DNA of 64,000 bases from Lineus longissimus (GCF_910592395.1 NC_088325.1:4247501-4311500), one strand, 5' to 3'; shown: positions 1-13,320, counted from the stretch's first letter. A program made the numbers and translations. The notes: a model not told the origin generated them from the letters alone.

Positions 1-900
1 AGCAGCATATCTTTATCCGTATACCAGTTTTTCCCAACGATGCCTGCTGGATCTCCAACTTTGAACGCCCATATATAACTCTCCCAATTTTCTATATTTT
101 TTTTCATGAAATAAAGAGCAATTTAGTCCTACTCCACTTCCATTAATCCTAATCAAGTGCACCACAATTGGTCATTGTGCTGGGAATTTGAAAGCACGCT
201 TGCGCTGTCTCAATATGACGTACATCAGTAATAACTATATGCCGACGTACGTGCATTTCACCAACAGGCTAATAACATTTCTCATACATGAATAAATACT
301 GTACGTCCTAATGTGACAGCGCCATTAAGTTGGGAAATTGTGTTTTTGATGACTTTTAACGAAATGTTGTTGTGTTCATCTGGTAATATGAGATTCGCAC
401 TCATGTCCGAGTTAGTTGTAACGGTATTGGCGTCCAAGAGTTAAGTGGAAGCGAATATTTCTTATGGCTATTACAAATATACATGTACAGACTGATGTAA
501 TATAACTCCAAATTTGATAAAGCGCAACGTATAGCAAAGAGTGAGTGCTAAACTGTGATTTGATATAATAAGAATTTACCAAGCGAGTGTGTGTTTCGAG
601 TGGAAATATCACACGAGTAGTTGTCTTGGCCCAAGGAAACCCACTCGACCTGCATGCGATCTCGGGGGTTTCCGAATTCATACATTCGAGATTTCAGTCT
701 GCAAATACACGTATTTGCGAAAGGTAGTAAGTGATAGTTGTAGTAATGTGTGTTCAGGTTGATGACGAAACTGCACCCGTGCAGTGTTGCCCCGCTGAAT
801 AGCCCTGCGACTGAATTCTGCTGTTTTCTTTGCTGCGTGTTTACAACTGTTCGCTGTACATTATGCAGAGTGTGGTTGACCTTTTTATTTTTTTTAATTT
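1..900. repeat. Dispersed duplicated segment, copy 1 (also at 3853-5415)
   Basis: Bases 1-680 match about 3853-4490, and 680-900 match about 5190-5415, at a glance 80-90% identical. Shared landmarks are the start near AGCAGCAT, the GCCTGCTGG block, the CTACTCCACTTCC block, and the stretch around AAATACACGTATTTGCG. The second copy holds about 700 extra bases (about 4490-5190). No coding potential was recognised; the short open frames are not conserved between the copies. Confidence 0.7.
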
Positions 901-919
901 CATTCAGAACGTAGATACG

Positions 920-1800
920 TCATCTGCACTCACACGGCACTTGGAGGGTATTTTCTTTAGAGAGTGTTCCTCACCCAAGATGGGTTGCATTTTCTTTGCG
1001 TGCCATTACGTTTCTGTGCAATTTGAGGTTATTGGTCAAGTGACTAAAAATTTAGACAGCGACCAAAATAAGAGTCCATCGCAAGCTTCTTTCTCATCAG
1101 CACTTGGACATTTATCCTCTCTTGTCTAATCACCTCCATAAATCAGCATTTGAGACACGGTCATACAATTTGATCTTGATTTGATATTTTACCATATTAA
1201 CATCTATTCACATACAAAACTCTGGATCGAGTTTGCGCGTGCCTAGACTCAGTAGTGTCTTCATATTTTCCAGGATGATTCATCAATGGAAGCCCAGTTC
1301 CATGAACATTCGGCTCCTCCAAAATGTGAGAAGAATGATAGTATCAAATACCATAATATTTCGACATCTGCGCATGATTTTGACAACGCTCATAATGAAG
1401 AGGTAAGTTGGGTGGCCTCTATTTTGACTCGAGTTGGACGAAAAACGTGCAAAATGTATGAAGCAAATATCGCATTACCTAGGAGAGTGATACGCCCATG
1501 TAATTTAGATATCTTAATCACACGAGGAATAATCTCGTGTAATCCCGACTCTAACTGATGAAAGACACTTCCCCTTTCATGCCTTTTGCGTCATTTTCAT
1601 TGTAGTCCTTTGTTACATCAGGTATCGTTTGACATGTTAGAGAGTTTTTCCCGAATGTGTGCGATGTGGACGCGTCCCGTTAACAGGACGAATAATCTAT
1701 GTTAAAATGCGTTTCCAAGGTGTTTGCATGAGGACAACCACTTCGTGTTGTATCTCATTGGAAACACCTGATTTTTCCTCTTTCTGCAGGATGTTAAATC
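920..1800. repeat. Dispersed repeat family R2, copy 1, containing an exon-like block
   Basis: Related copies lie at about 12560-12860, 13600-14290, 15810-15900 and 16940-18180. All share a block with a TCCATCGCAAGC-type landmark and, in the longer copies, a following segment that begins after a pyrimidine tract plus TTTTCCAG and ends at GAG followed by GTAAGT. That inner block (about 1275-1401) is open in one frame and looks like a small exon, but its function is not recognised. Confidence 0.6.
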
Positions 1801-1829
1801 TGGTGTTTTATTACTTTGAATAAATCATA

Positions 1830-2860
1830 AGTGTCGCATTGGCTCCTTTCTCTGTTTCCCAACCACTGTGGATATTTTGCCAATTTAACCGGAAAAATCA
1901 CGGAAAAACTCTACATTTCTGGATATTCAACTCATACAGTGACCAATCCCGTGAAAGACAGTTGCTTGAGCTACCCATCAAAAACCAAAAAAAAATTAAA
2001 TCGAGGGGGTCAACCATTGCGCTTTTGAAATATATCGAATTATATTGAATCATGCCCAAGTGAGCGAAAAACGCATCAACTATCACTGGACGGCATTTCA
2101 ACACACGGCTGACGCACATCCCAAGTTCAGTTTACACATAAGTCGGCATCAGCAGTAAAATGCGTACATGTATTTTCTTGTTATCAACCAATTGAGCGCT
2201 CCAGCTTTCAGATATTCCCAATAACATGTCTCTAGCAAAACAATTGATACATCAACACTGACATGCACTGCATGATGAGCATGAAATCATGGTCATGAAC
2301 TCAAACGTTAGAGTCCGGGAGCTGAGCGACTTTTATTTAACATACAGGCTACAAATGATTTGAATATGTTGTGAGATAAAGTATGCCTACCTGACCATAG
2401 AAACCAAATTCTTCAATTTTTCCAGTGGTGGGCGACGTAGACCGACTGTAGGAGATAGAGGGGTTAGCATTTGTGTTAATGTCTTCATCATTGGACCACG
2501 AATGGGAGCTCTTTACAGGAGCACAAGGATCGATGTACACTTAAATCTTAAACGGTTGAATTAAGACCCTATAAAGATAGAAACATGGTGCCTCGGAGTG
2601 AGATAAGCAGGTTTTTAAATGCCCCCTTGATATGTTATAGGAAATCACGCCTTGGTTTCTATGGAAATCAAGGCAAAATACATAAACAAGTCGTTTCCAC
2701 CCATACTGCCACTTAAAAACAAATAAAACATGCTTATCTAATGTTTCTATCTGTGTGTAATACATATATAGGGTCTAAATCCAACCGCTCAAGATTTACG
2801 TGTACATTGGTGCTTGTGCTCCTGCACTAGCTGTGTTTGTCAGAGATTAAGTAATTGAGC
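1830..2860. repeat. Dispersed repeat family R3, copy 1
   Basis: It matches 18200-19800 across its length apart from a foldback insertion in the second copy. Inside it, 2520-2570 and 2765-2820 are inverted relatives of each other, so the segment has a stem-like centre. On the minus strand about 2390-2533 is an open block ending in CAG before GTAGGC, an exon-like junction that is also present at 19330-19470. Confidence 0.55.
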
Positions 2861-3852
2861 GTTTGTACGAGACATGTACGAAATAAATGTTCGTAGTAAG
2901 TGATATTCAGAATTATTCCAAAACCCTTCAAATAGTCCTCAAAAATGTATGAAGGAAGGACAACTTTTCTGTTGCAACTTATTCATCTCACAGATGATAT
3001 ATGAATGAAAGAGGAAATGGCCACTCTGGCGAATTGCTTGTCCTTGCTTGCCGAGTATCAGGCAGGCTTCCAGCTTGTCGTGTTGGTCTGTCTTAGGAAA
3101 GGCAAAAAGTTATTCACTTTTGGGGCTGTCACGCATAGCTGAACTTATGCCAACTTATGTGAATTTTCATCAACACGCTGGTGCACGCTGATATGACTTT
3201 GCGGTAGGTTTGGTGTAAGTTGTACACATTAAAGGGCATTTAGCAGAGTGCAAATGTTAAATGGGATTTTATTCTGCATAAAAAACGACCAAAAACAATT
3301 GGGTTAATTTAATGCATTTTTTTTCATGAACATATCTTAGAAATTGAAAAGTTATGAGAGGTCAAGGTTAAAGATTCAGCAAGACTCATTAAAAAAAATA
3401 GACTTCTAGATAATTGTCATAACAATTGTTCCAATGTTATTCTTGAAATACTAGCTATGTACTTCACATACCATTATGACTGCATGAATTGATTACATCA
3501 TGGCGTGATTATGTTGCATAACAGGGATAATAAAGAAATCTAGTTATTTCAAAACACTTCGGGTTTTATCTGAAAGCAGATGACGAACCCCATCATGAGA
3601 GAAATTATCTGATACTCAACATATGGCCATTACGTAACGTGGTAAGCATCTGGTTACATAACAATTAACTTGGATATTAGTAGAATGTGATCAAAGAAAA
3701 TTTAACAATTTAATAATAATTGTGAGATACTCATCGAACATACACTATATATACGTTTTATTGTGTCCTGATGAGAACTTTAAAAGATAATTAAATGTGA
3801 AAAAAAATCATTCAATCGGAATACACGCTATCACATCACTTAACTAAATTTA

Positions 3853-5415
3853 AGCAGCATCTCATTATCTGTAGATGGTGCCTGCTGGTTCTTCAACTTC
3901 GAACGTCCATATATAACTCCCTCAATGTTTTTCATGAAGAATAAAAAGCGAACTAGTCCTACTCCACTTCCATTTTGATCTTAAGAAAGTGCACCACAAG
4001 ATTTCATTTTGCTGGGTATTTCAAAGCACGCTGGCGCTGTCACAATATGACGACGTATAGCACTACTTTATGCCAGCGTATGTGAATTTTCACCAACTAG
4101 CTAATAAAAGTTCACATACATGAATTACTACTAGCGCCATTAAGTTGGGAAATTGTGTCTTTGATGACTTTCAACGAAATGTGGTTGTGTTCATCTGGGA
4201 ATATGAGAATCACACTCATGTACGTTTTAGTTGTAACGTAACAGTATTGGCGCCCAAGAGTCAATTTGGAGCGAAGATTTCTTATGGCTATTACAAATAT
4301 ACATATACAGACTGATGTAATATAACTCCAAATTTGATAAAGCGCAACGTATAGCAAATAGTGAGTGCTCAACTGTAATTGATATAATTTAAAGTGTTTG
4401 TTTTGAGTGGAAATATCACACGAGTAGTTGTCTTGTTTCACGGAAACCCACTCGACCTGCATGCGGTCTCGTGGGTTTCCATATTTATGGGCACCGGACT
4501 CACAGTCTGGGGACCATATTGATATCACTCATGTTCTGGTTTCTTTCTTTCTGTTCAAATTCCACAAACATTATTGCGAGTGTTCTCCAAAACAGCTAAA
4601 TAAACCAAAAATCTATCAGCCCGATACCACCAAACATAATCCCATCTAGTGTACGTCGCAAAAGACTTTTCAAAATTCATATCATTTCGATGACTTTAAA
4701 GCGTTTTTATGCTCCGATTTTCTGATTTTTTGGAAAATCTCCTAAGCGATTCAGTCAATCACAACTACTAGACCACGCCCGTTTTGGTGACGTCACGTAA
4801 CACGATTTCGATTCGAAGACATCACTTAAACCCGAGTTCAATCCGAGTGTTAGCATTATCATACAAAACAGTTAACTCGGCTTATAACTCAGCTTACTCG
4901 GTTCACGCATGCGCATATGAAGCCACGGGCAGACCATTGATAGATTGGTTACCGATGAAGTTATCGCATTTACATTTCGTGCTGGATTTCCTTCTCTATA
5001 AGGCACCATCCATTTAGTTCATACGCACCTAACCCCTCATTTTCCCACCCTCCCCCTGTACACACCTTCTTCGCTCTCGTCATAACCCCCTCCCCGTCTA
5101 CGCATATGGATACCATCATCAGGCACCACCGCTTCCTCCACAATCCTGGGGCCCATCAAATTTGTTGGTAAGCAAATTTCTCAGTCTAGTTATACATTTG
5201 AGATTTCAGTCTGCAAATACACGTATTTGCGAAAGGTAGTAGGTGACAGTTGTAGTAATGTGTGTTCAGGTTGATGACGAAACTGGACCCATGCGGGGTT
5301 GCCCCGCTGAATAGCCCTCTGACTGAATTCTGCTGTTTTCTTTGCTGCGTGTTTACATCTGTTCGCTCGACGATATGTGTAGTGTGGTTGACCTGTTTAT
5401 TTCCTGGATCTGCTG
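3853..5415. repeat. Dispersed duplicated segment, copy 2
   Basis: Second copy of the 1-900 segment, interrupted by about 700 bp (about 4490-5190) that have no counterpart in copy 1. No terminal repeats of the interruption were found by eye. Bases 5416-6325 hold no recognised gene or repeat. Confidence 0.6.
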
Positions 5416-6590
5416 GCATTGTGTTTACTTAACTTACACCCATTTCGTCATTGACTGCTACTCTCCAAGCGTTTCTATTATATTCAAATACTGCTCGATC
5501 TAGTGGCCTACCACGTTCGTATACAATTTCCTCATTATCATTTCTAATGAATGGTTTGAGCCTCGCACTAGTTGCACCACCTCACCACGAGCAAACCCCC
5601 CTCTTTTAAAGAATGTCAAGCGACGTTATTTTTTTCCGCGCCAACGCAACAATGACTTTCAATTAACTCCCCGTGTCAATCATTTGACGTCACGCCCCAC
5701 GCGCACCTGATTGGTCGAGATACAGCGCGTCAATAACAGTATTTTTTTCCAAGAAGGAAACCGTAAACGATGGATAAACTGACGAAATACCGCACAACTG
5801 ACTTATAACAGTTCCAAATATCATCAGGATATCGAAATTAAGGTAGTTCTTTATCACCTCATGCAGGTTTTGACCGATGTTATAAAACTTTATGCACGGT
5901 ATACCCGATTATAAAACGTAGCCCAAGACCTCGTGCAATATTTTCCCCGGTCAAAAATAGTCCAGGTTACGCCTTTTGTCGAAAAACGGACCGAGCTGCC
6001 TAAAGAGGTAAATTTATCGTTCGCAAGTCCATAGTTTGTGCCAAAAACAGAGTGTAACGATAGGTTGACCTAATGACGAAAACCGCACGTATTTTAAATG
6101 CGTAATTTTGGAATGACAAACTTTTGAAAAGAGACCATCAGCTTGGCCCTGGTCCAAGGTCATTGACCCGTAGTGTAAAATACATGGTAAACAAAGAGTT
6201 GTACATCTTCCATGGAGCACTTAAATTTTACTTGACGTCAAAGAACCTTAAAACAGCTCGAATAAAATTTGTATAGACACAGTTGGAACTAAACTATGAC
6301 TTAGAAAAAGCGACCAGATAATTACCTGGGACCTGTTTCACTAAAGCTTAATGGAGTTCCTTTAGGCCTAAAGGCACGTTAACGACGTTCCTTAAAGGAA
6401 CTAGCCGTTTCATAAAGCTTCCATTAACTATCTACGTTAATGGTGGCTTTAACGAGTGTTTCAGGTTGTGCCATTAACCTTCCTTTAGTTAACAGAGTTC
6501 CTTTAAATCTGAAGGAGGTTCGGGGCTCCTTCAAGCTTCCTTTACGAGTTCTTTCTGCGTTCGGACGTCGAGCAGAGTGGACGTGCCATC

Positions 6591-7619
6591 ATGCTGCGCT
6601 TAATACGAGAGCGTGAGAGACGCGCTATTCGGCGGGAGAGGATATTCCGTGATCGATTTGACCCGATTGATTCGATGCAGGAGGATTTATTTATGAAACG
6701 ATACAGATTTCCAAAAAACATTTGCATCGATTTTTGTAGAGAGCTTTTGGCGGAGCTTCAGCATCCGACAGAGAGGAACCACGCCCTTACTGTGTCAATG
6801 CAAGTATGCACTGCGTTGCGTTTTTTTGCCAGTGGCAATAACCAGTCGAGTGTTGGGGACAATCATCACATTAGTGTGTCAAGCGCTTCACGATGCATAA
6901 ATGCAGTTTCCTCTGCTTTGGCGGCTCGTATCGATCAACACGTGTACTTCCCGAACAATCTACAGCATGTGAAGGCGAAGTTTTTCGAAAAAACGGAATT
7001 TCCCCGCGTGATTGGGTCGATTGATGGGACCCACGTCCGCATCAGCAAACCAAGCATCAACGAAAATATATACGTGAATCGAAAGGGGTTTCACAGCATC
7101 AATGCGATGCTTGTGTGTGACTGGGACATGATAATAAATAACTGTGTAGCCCGTTTTCCTGGTGGAACACACGACTCCTACGTCCTTCACAGTTCAGCAC
7201 TAGGCCGAGAATTCGAGAGAAATCCACCAAATGGTTGGCTGTTGGGAGATTCTGGGTATCCTTCCAAGAGATGGATTATGACACCTCTTGGTAATGCTCA
7301 AACACGACAGGAAAAACATTATCAACGGAGGCAATGTAAAGCTAGGAGCATCATTGAGCGTTGCAATGGACTGTTGAAGCAACGCTTCAGATGCCTCAGG
7401 AAGGAGCTACATTACACTCCTGCAAAAGCATCTATGGTAATTCAGTCTTGCTGTGCTCTTCACAATGTTTCCGTCAGATACAAGTTGCCAGTCTTACATG
7501 ATCCGGATAGTACAGACGATGATTCCTCTGATAGTGATGCTGGGGATGACGAGTTTCCTCCAAGGTACAATGACATGAACGGAAACCAAATAAGAGAGGA
7601 ATTGGTTGCAACATTATAG
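6591..7619 (+). CDS. Harbinger A transposase (HARBI1-like DDE nuclease)
   Basis: This 342-residue protein would cut and paste element A. Hallmarks in order: an N-terminal region with a KRYRFPK block (about residue 37), a helix-turn-helix-like segment with SVSSASRCINAV, the first catalytic aspartate in IGSIDGTHV (about 145), the NRKGFHSINAM block, the second aspartate in GDSGYPS (about 221), and the glutamate in IIERCNGLLKQRF (about 257). The C-terminus is acidic (DDDSSDSDAGDDE). The length fits the family and no intron is needed. The first ATG of the frame lies 262 bp inside the element. Family membership is clear; activity is inferred only from the intact reading frame. Confidence 0.92.
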   Translation: MLRLIRERERRAIRRERIFRDRFDPIDSMQEDLFMKRYRFPKNICIDFCRELLAELQHPTERNHALTVSMQVCTALRFFASGNNQSSVGDNHHISVSSASRCINAVSSALAARIDQHVYFPNNLQHVKAKFFEKTEFPRVIGSIDGTHVRISKPSINENIYVNRKGFHSINAMLVCDWDMIINNCVARFPGGTHDSYVLHSSALGREFERNPPNGWLLGDSGYPSKRWIMTPLGNAQTRQEKHYQRRQCKARSIIERCNGLLKQRFRCLRKELHYTPAKASMVIQSCCALHNVSVRYKLPVLHDPDSTDDDSSDSDAGDDEFPPRYNDMNGNQIREELVATL

Positions 7620-8033
7620 ACTGATTCATGGGGATAAGGGACCATCTCAAAGTAAAAGTAAAGCCAAAAATATTCGTTTATTTATCAATGACCCCCCCCC
7701 CCCCCTCTTTAAAAGTATAAAAGTGGGAGTCCTATGGCTTTAACATAGAAAATGTGACTTGTGTGGTGAAGCCACAAATTTATCAAAACAACTGAATTTG
7801 GCCCTTTGGAGCAGTGACCCCCCTCCCCCAAACTAAAAATAATAGATTTTGGCTTCACATTTATTTTGAGATGGTCCTTGAGTGATTAGAAGGAAAACTC
7901 TTGATTATGACAATAAAATTTAATGAACTCTGTTAACTCAATATTCAATTCATTTGAATACATGAACCACCTGTCTCCTGATTCACAATATACTGAGAGC
8001 TTGTAGAGGGCATGACGTACTGACTTTGCGGTA

Positions 8034-9576
8034 CTAGATACGAACTCTTTGACAACTCTGCTTCTCGCAACAATGCTGCTCGCATTCGAACCTTTGCTTC
8101 TCGATCGAAAGTCTTTCGTTTTCAATTTCAAGTCTTTGTTTTTCGATGCTCAGTCGCTCCTCCTCAATGCGTAAGATTGGGTCATCGGGTTCAACTGTGG
8201 TCGCAGGCTTCTTTGAAGTCTGATTAGGAAAGTTGGAGGACTTGCATTTCGCTTTGCCTTTGGACTTCGGTGGTGCTGATACTGTAGCCGCCGTTTCTTC
8301 ATCCTCAGTTCCCTTGTCTTCTGGCACACAAAACCTCTTGTTTTGGGAAGGTCCAAACTGGATTTTGTCTTCCAGACTGTCTTCAATTCCTAAAAGAAGT
8401 AAAAGAAATGTCCATACAGTATTGTTGTGTAATAAAATATTCTATGATAATAGCATTTTAGTGATCATTTTTTATTCATTTAATGTTTACTTATTGTGAC
8501 GCAACGTCATGGCGTCATCTCACCATGCCTCTGCCGCATCTATGCTGGGCCGCACACGAGGGACCTTTTCACAATTTGGAATCTTCGTTGGGTCCAAAAT
8601 GCCCCTCATTTGTGGCCAGCATAAACTTCTTTTCCTCAGGCATGGTCGCCATTATAGGAGAAACAAGCACACCTTGCCCACCCAAGGCCTCTTCTTGGTC
8701 CGAATGAAGCATCCATAACAACACGAAATCTATTTCATATGTTCCTTCTCAACAATGTCAGGGTAGAGGAGGTTGCATCTTCTTTGCAATGACGGAAGTG
8801 CTACAATATCTTCATACAAACGCCTGCTTCTGGCCGGGGGGGGGGGGCGTTCAATATGTTTTCCTAAACTTACCAGAATAACTCTCAGGTGGAAGTATCA
8901 GTGCAACCTTCTTGTCCTTCTCCGAGAAGTTCGCTGTTAGTTCCTCCAACTCAACTTCACGTGTCCCACCCCCTGTTTTGTTTATTGCCTCCTTTGCTTT
9001 CGATAGCGCCTTCGTCAGCATCTTCTTCACCCGTACAAGTTCGTTGCTCCATTTCTGGTTTATCTGCTCGATATCACGGTTATTGCTTTCGGAGTTTATG
9101 CGGGTCAGTAGATCCTGAAAAGATGTAATGTATAATTGTATATTAGATGATTGCTGGATAACCATCTCTGCTGGGATTTAACTACATAGGCCTATGTGAA
9201 ACACAACCATTCAAAGGGGGGGGGGGGGGTACAACCATGGGATGCTCGCGTACACGAACCTGACTGCGCCGGGAAAATAAAGGCGTTTCCCTATATACAA
9301 GATGGGGAATTACATTGGGAATGAATACATTGTATGTGACTCCAGTATGAAAGAAATGAAACCTGAACGCGGTGGTCCATGATACATTGTGCATACGGTG
9401 CGCCAAAAATGGGGATATGATGAAGCCCTTACCTCATATAGCTTTTTCTTCTTCTCCAAAGTTACCGTCGAGCAAAATTGCGAAGTGAGGACGCCGTAGT
9501 GCTCGCCGTAAAAGTCAAGCAAGATACCGACCTCATCGTCCGTCCAATTCTTTGCTCGCCCACGCTTGGTTGTCAT
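8034..9576 (-). CDS. Harbinger A Myb/SANT-like DNA-binding protein (three-exon model)
   Basis: Spliced model on the minus strand: 9576-9433, 9114-8874, 8389-8034, giving 741 nt and 246 residues. Junctions have GT donors (GTAAGG, GTAAGT) and AG acceptors preceded by pyrimidines, and the phases agree (0, then 1). Exon 1 holds the trihelix-like start (KNWTDDEVGILLDFYGEHY). Exon 2 continues it and has the NKTGGGTREVELEEL motif typical of these proteins. Exon 3 is basic, then strongly coiled-coil with repeated EERLSIEKQRLEIE units. In this superfamily the partner protein carries the transposase into the nucleus and to the element ends. An additional small exon between 8874 and 8389 cannot be excluded. 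Confidence 0.65.
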
Positions 9577-9889
9577 TTGCCAAAATGCTTGTCAAACACG
9601 CTGCACGAAGGGCTTATATCCAACATAATTACATCACATAACGAACCGGCAGAGTGCCTCTTAGCAGATATTCCCGCATTTCAATTGAATTCCGACCAAG
9701 CGTTCGAGTAAATTTTAATGGGCGCTTGGTGGGTGAACCGTAGATTCACCTGCTAAAGGAAGGGCAGGCTAAAGGTACCTTCAAGCCAGTTTGTGAAACG
9801 CTCTGATTTTGTTCCTTTAAATTTTAAATAACTCCTTCGTTTATGGTTCCTTAAAGGAACTCCTTTAAAAAGTTTTATGAAACAGGCCC

Positions 9890-11430
9890 CAGGTATTTTG
9901 ACTGGTTAGAATCCATATTCACACTTTGATAATCCAAATAGCAGACTTATTAAATCTTGATGAAACGTTGAAGAACTGACTTGAACAATTAGATTCCAAG
10001 GGATGAAAGTGAGGCTGGACAGGGTTAAAAGGGAAAAGATGCAGAAATGGGACCCAAATGACATTAACTCTTAAATATGGATGGTCAACTCCTAAAATTT
10101 ACATCCAAGGCAAAACACTTTGTTAAATTAAAGAAACACTCAAAGGAATTTTTTATAATGATGCCAAAGGTGAAAAAGGGTCAACATTTCTACAACAAGG
10201 TCTCAGGCTGTTTCAAAGACAATGTTGTCAGTGTTTTCGTTTAGATCTTCCGCGGACACCCGAAGTGTGCACGCTTCATCGTCTTGAGTATGCGTCGATG
10301 TGCTTGACTCAATCACTCAGCCGCCCGTTTTATGGCAATCTGATGTTCTTTGATTTCCTATTTCACAATCGATTCATTAACTAAATTTCTGATAACTTCA
10401 AAACTGTCATTGAATAAGGCTGTCATTAAACCGAATGCACATCACAGTTATTTAACGCGTTTATTAGGGAGTCAGTGAAACATCTCCTTCATCATGATCT
10501 TGATTTGAATATTACCCTATAGCTCTAGGCCTGTACATCCCGGATTTAAGCTGAAGTCCCTTGGAGTATCACACTCATGTCCGACTTAGTTGTACCGGTA
10601 TTGGCGCCCAAGAGTTAATTGGGAACGAAGGTTTCTTATGGCTATAAATTATATATATATAGTGGCAATATTCCACAGCACGACTGAAGGCAAATAGTGA
10701 GTGCTCAACTGTGATTTGATATATAATTACCCTAGCTGTAGGCCTATATGTTCCGGATTTAAGAGCTGAACTACCTAGGACTATAAAAGCCATGTCCAAG
10801 CTGCATGTCTTCAGCCATCCTCAATACCAGGGTCAGTTGTATGCTTCTCCCCTTACACACATCAGGGTCCCTCGAGTAAACCGATGATTATTCCTTGGAT
10901 GAGGCGGAATCTGCCCAATCATCAACTAGATCACTTTTGATACAGAAAACCATCATCCAATCTAACGCACACTATCTTATTGGTTAAAATTACTAATGCT
11001 GAGACGAACACTTCGAAATATGTTCTTATTACAAGAACTTGTAAGATTCTGTCAGACGTGTTTATCCTCCCCTCCGATCAAAACAAAGTGTCGGTAAATA
11101 ACAAAGAGCCGCAGTTTTAGTGGAATGAACAAAACAATTCTTAGTAACTATACTATGGAACGATCTTTGCATCAATTTGAAACGATTTCTGAGACACACG
11201 TTTGTGCATATTTCCCCGGGCAGCAGGGGATGCTGTGACGTAGGGGAGTAGCCGGCAATTCGGCCGGTAGCTATTATGGCTATACGCAGGGCAGCGGCTC
11301 GATATAGGTGTCGAGTAAAAGACCTTGCAGCTGGGGATCGTATTCCGCTCTCATGTCTCACATTACCATTTTGGCATATTTGCCGTCCAAGTCCCATTGA
11401 TTTATGGGTGGAGAGAACAAAATAGGGCTA
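9890..11430. other. No gene recognised; contains a diverged repeat copy
   Basis: About 10440-10860 matches 14590-14830 plus 15500-15700, where the second copy is split by about 670 bp. Shared landmarks are TTATTTAACGCGTTTATTAG and the block with CAATACCAGGGTCAG. The small open frames here are not conserved between the copies. Confidence 0.5.
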
Positions 11431-11439
11431 ATTAGCCCT

Positions 11440-11600
11440 AAAGTGTTCTCCTCAAGAGCGCAAATAAATAACAGCTATGATCTTTCCAAGAGTTGAACCT
11501 GTGACCTTCTGAGTATGAGTCCGGTGCTGCAACCATAATCCTGTCTTTGGCATTACTCTCAACTACACCAGTGGTACAAGTGAAAGAGTACAGAAATAAA
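11440..11600 (-). repeat. tRNA-derived SINE relic
   Basis: On the minus strand the sequence has a tRNA-like order: an A-box-like stretch around GGTTGCAGCACCGG, an anticodon-arm-like ACTCATACTCAGAAGGTC, and a B-box GGTTCAACTC. It resembles elongator tRNA-Met (CAT anticodon) but does not fold into a full acceptor stem, and an A/T-rich tail follows. A decayed SINE head is more likely than a working tRNA. Confidence 0.45.
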
Positions 11601-12559
11601 TAGCAAAATGGTTTATCTGATCCCAAAACTGTCATCTGCATGAACACATCCGTGACAGCAAACAGTTAAGCACGCTAGGTTATACCATATACAATGTCAT
11701 TCTCGGTATAAGAGGATTAATTCATCTCACTCTAAAGGCAGAAGTACGTTTCTGAAGACAAATTAAAACAAGCTATCTCACAGTAAAAATTAGCAAATCT
11801 TTCTGATTTCCAGGGCAGAAGAACTTCACATGATAGCTAATACACATTCAGGTGCCCCACTGTCTCAACGAGACCAAGACGACCGGCTTCTCTTTCTCTT
11901 TGTTCGACCCCCTTATTTTCGAAAGTCTGATGTATTCGCGATTATTTGACAACTCAAACCAAGTATTGTTTTTGGGAATAGCAAAAATTATTTTTTGAAT
12001 TTATTATTTTCACTGGTTTTATGACAAAAGGATAGGCGGCGCTACTGGTCTGTGAGAAATGTAGCATAGGTCTCAAATACGACCTGGCTTCGTAATTTGG
12101 TATTGGCCGACCTCATTTGCATAATTGTCCGAGTTCAACACTTTTAAAAGCAACAACAGTGGGCTTAAAATGTTCGTAGACCCTAATAACCTAGGTATAG
12201 ACACCACTTTTGTTTTTTATGGTGCTTGTTCATCGAGCCAATTCATGGAATTTCAGTAATGGCGGACTTAATTGGCATATTTTAAGAAATGCTCAAGGCA
12301 TATCAACGGGCACTCTCTTGAATATTGATGGGTATTCAAAACAGTAATGAAGAAAGGTCACCCTCATGTCCAGCTTCAACCCCTTGGCTCCCGGACTTCG
12401 TATGCAGCTTTGAGTGGTTGTTTACAGGTCCAAACCAGCCAATCATATTGCCGCCAAAATCATGTTTAAAAAAATGCAAACAAATAAGGTCATCATACTA
12501 AGAGAAGTTGCCTGACAACGGTTCGTCGCCGGCTGACTGACTACATTAACTATTCACTC

Positions 12560-12860
12560 ATCGATAACGTATAATCGTCATCTGCATTCGCACTGCTCTT
12601 AGAAGTTTTATAGAGACAAGGTGGGATACGATTTCTTGCGTACCACTATGTTTAAATGCAAATTGAGGTTATCGGCCAGGTGACTCTGACTCTGGCCAGA
12701 GGGGCAGATAATAGTCCATTGCAAGCTGCTTTCTCATCAGCACTTAGATTTTATCCTCCTTTTTCAAATTTTCCTCCATGAATTAGCATTTGAGACTCGG
12801 TCATTCAATTTGATCTTGAAAATGTTCCTTTAACATCTATTCCTTTAACATCTATATGCA
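12560..12860. repeat. Repeat family R2, partial copy
   Basis: Matches the 5' part of the family (920-1230), including the TTGAGGTTATCGGCCAGGTG block and the CTCATCAGCACTTAGA block. It is truncated before the exon-like part, near a CATCTATTCC duplication. Confidence 0.55.
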
Positions 12861-12895
12861 TAACTCTAATCCACTTGCAAAACCACATTCACGTG

Positions 12896-13320
12896 CCTCT
12901 TTCTCTCTTTCTCTCTCTCTCTCTCCTAACTAACCCAAACAGAAATGACGATAATGTACTGACTGCACAAGACAGTCCAAATAGTACTACATACTGATAT
13001 GTTAATATCCTCTCTCTCTCTCTTTCCCTGAGAGGTGCCGCAGCCTAAATGTACGTACCTTGCATTATATTAGTTCAGGAGTGCTTGGATAGGACTGTAT
13101 TTATCAGTAGAGGTCATGAAGTCATTATCTAATTGTCTAATTATGTATATGACATGTACCAACTTCTCGTTTGGTTAAAAAATCTTTGCTTTTTTACCTA
13201 ACAACTTTCTTTAACCCTCCTAACTAACCCAAACAGAAATGAGGAGAATGTACTGACTGCACAAGACAGTTCAAATAGTACTACATACTGATCTGTTAAT
13301 ATCCTCTCTCTCTCCATGTC
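12896..13320. repeat. CT-rich microsatellites flanking a ~300-bp tandem duplication
   Basis: TC dinucleotide runs lie near 12898-12926, 13008-13024 and 13304-13316. The stretch following the first run (CCTAACTAACCCAAACAGAA, about 12927) recurs at about 13218 with the same downstream text, so a segment of about 290 bp is duplicated in tandem. Confidence 0.6.

Larger units (their letters stand above)
6329..9889. mobile_element. PIF/Harbinger DNA transposon A, full length
   Basis: The ends are imperfect inverted repeats beginning GG(A/G)CCTGTTTCA, flanked by CTG on the left (6326-6328) and CAG on the right (9890-9892), that is, a CWG-type three-base target. It has the two genes expected of the superfamily: a DDE transposase on the plus strand and a Myb/SANT-like DNA-binding protein on the minus strand, arranged convergently. 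Subterminal regions are rich in GTTAA-type motifs and in AAAGGAAC with its complement. The transposase is uninterrupted, so the copy may be fairly recent. Confidence 0.9.

Noticed and set aside
11440-11560. Functional tRNA-Met gene on the minus strand
   Set aside because: B box and anticodon-arm likeness exist, but no acceptor stem pairing or proper D arm was found.
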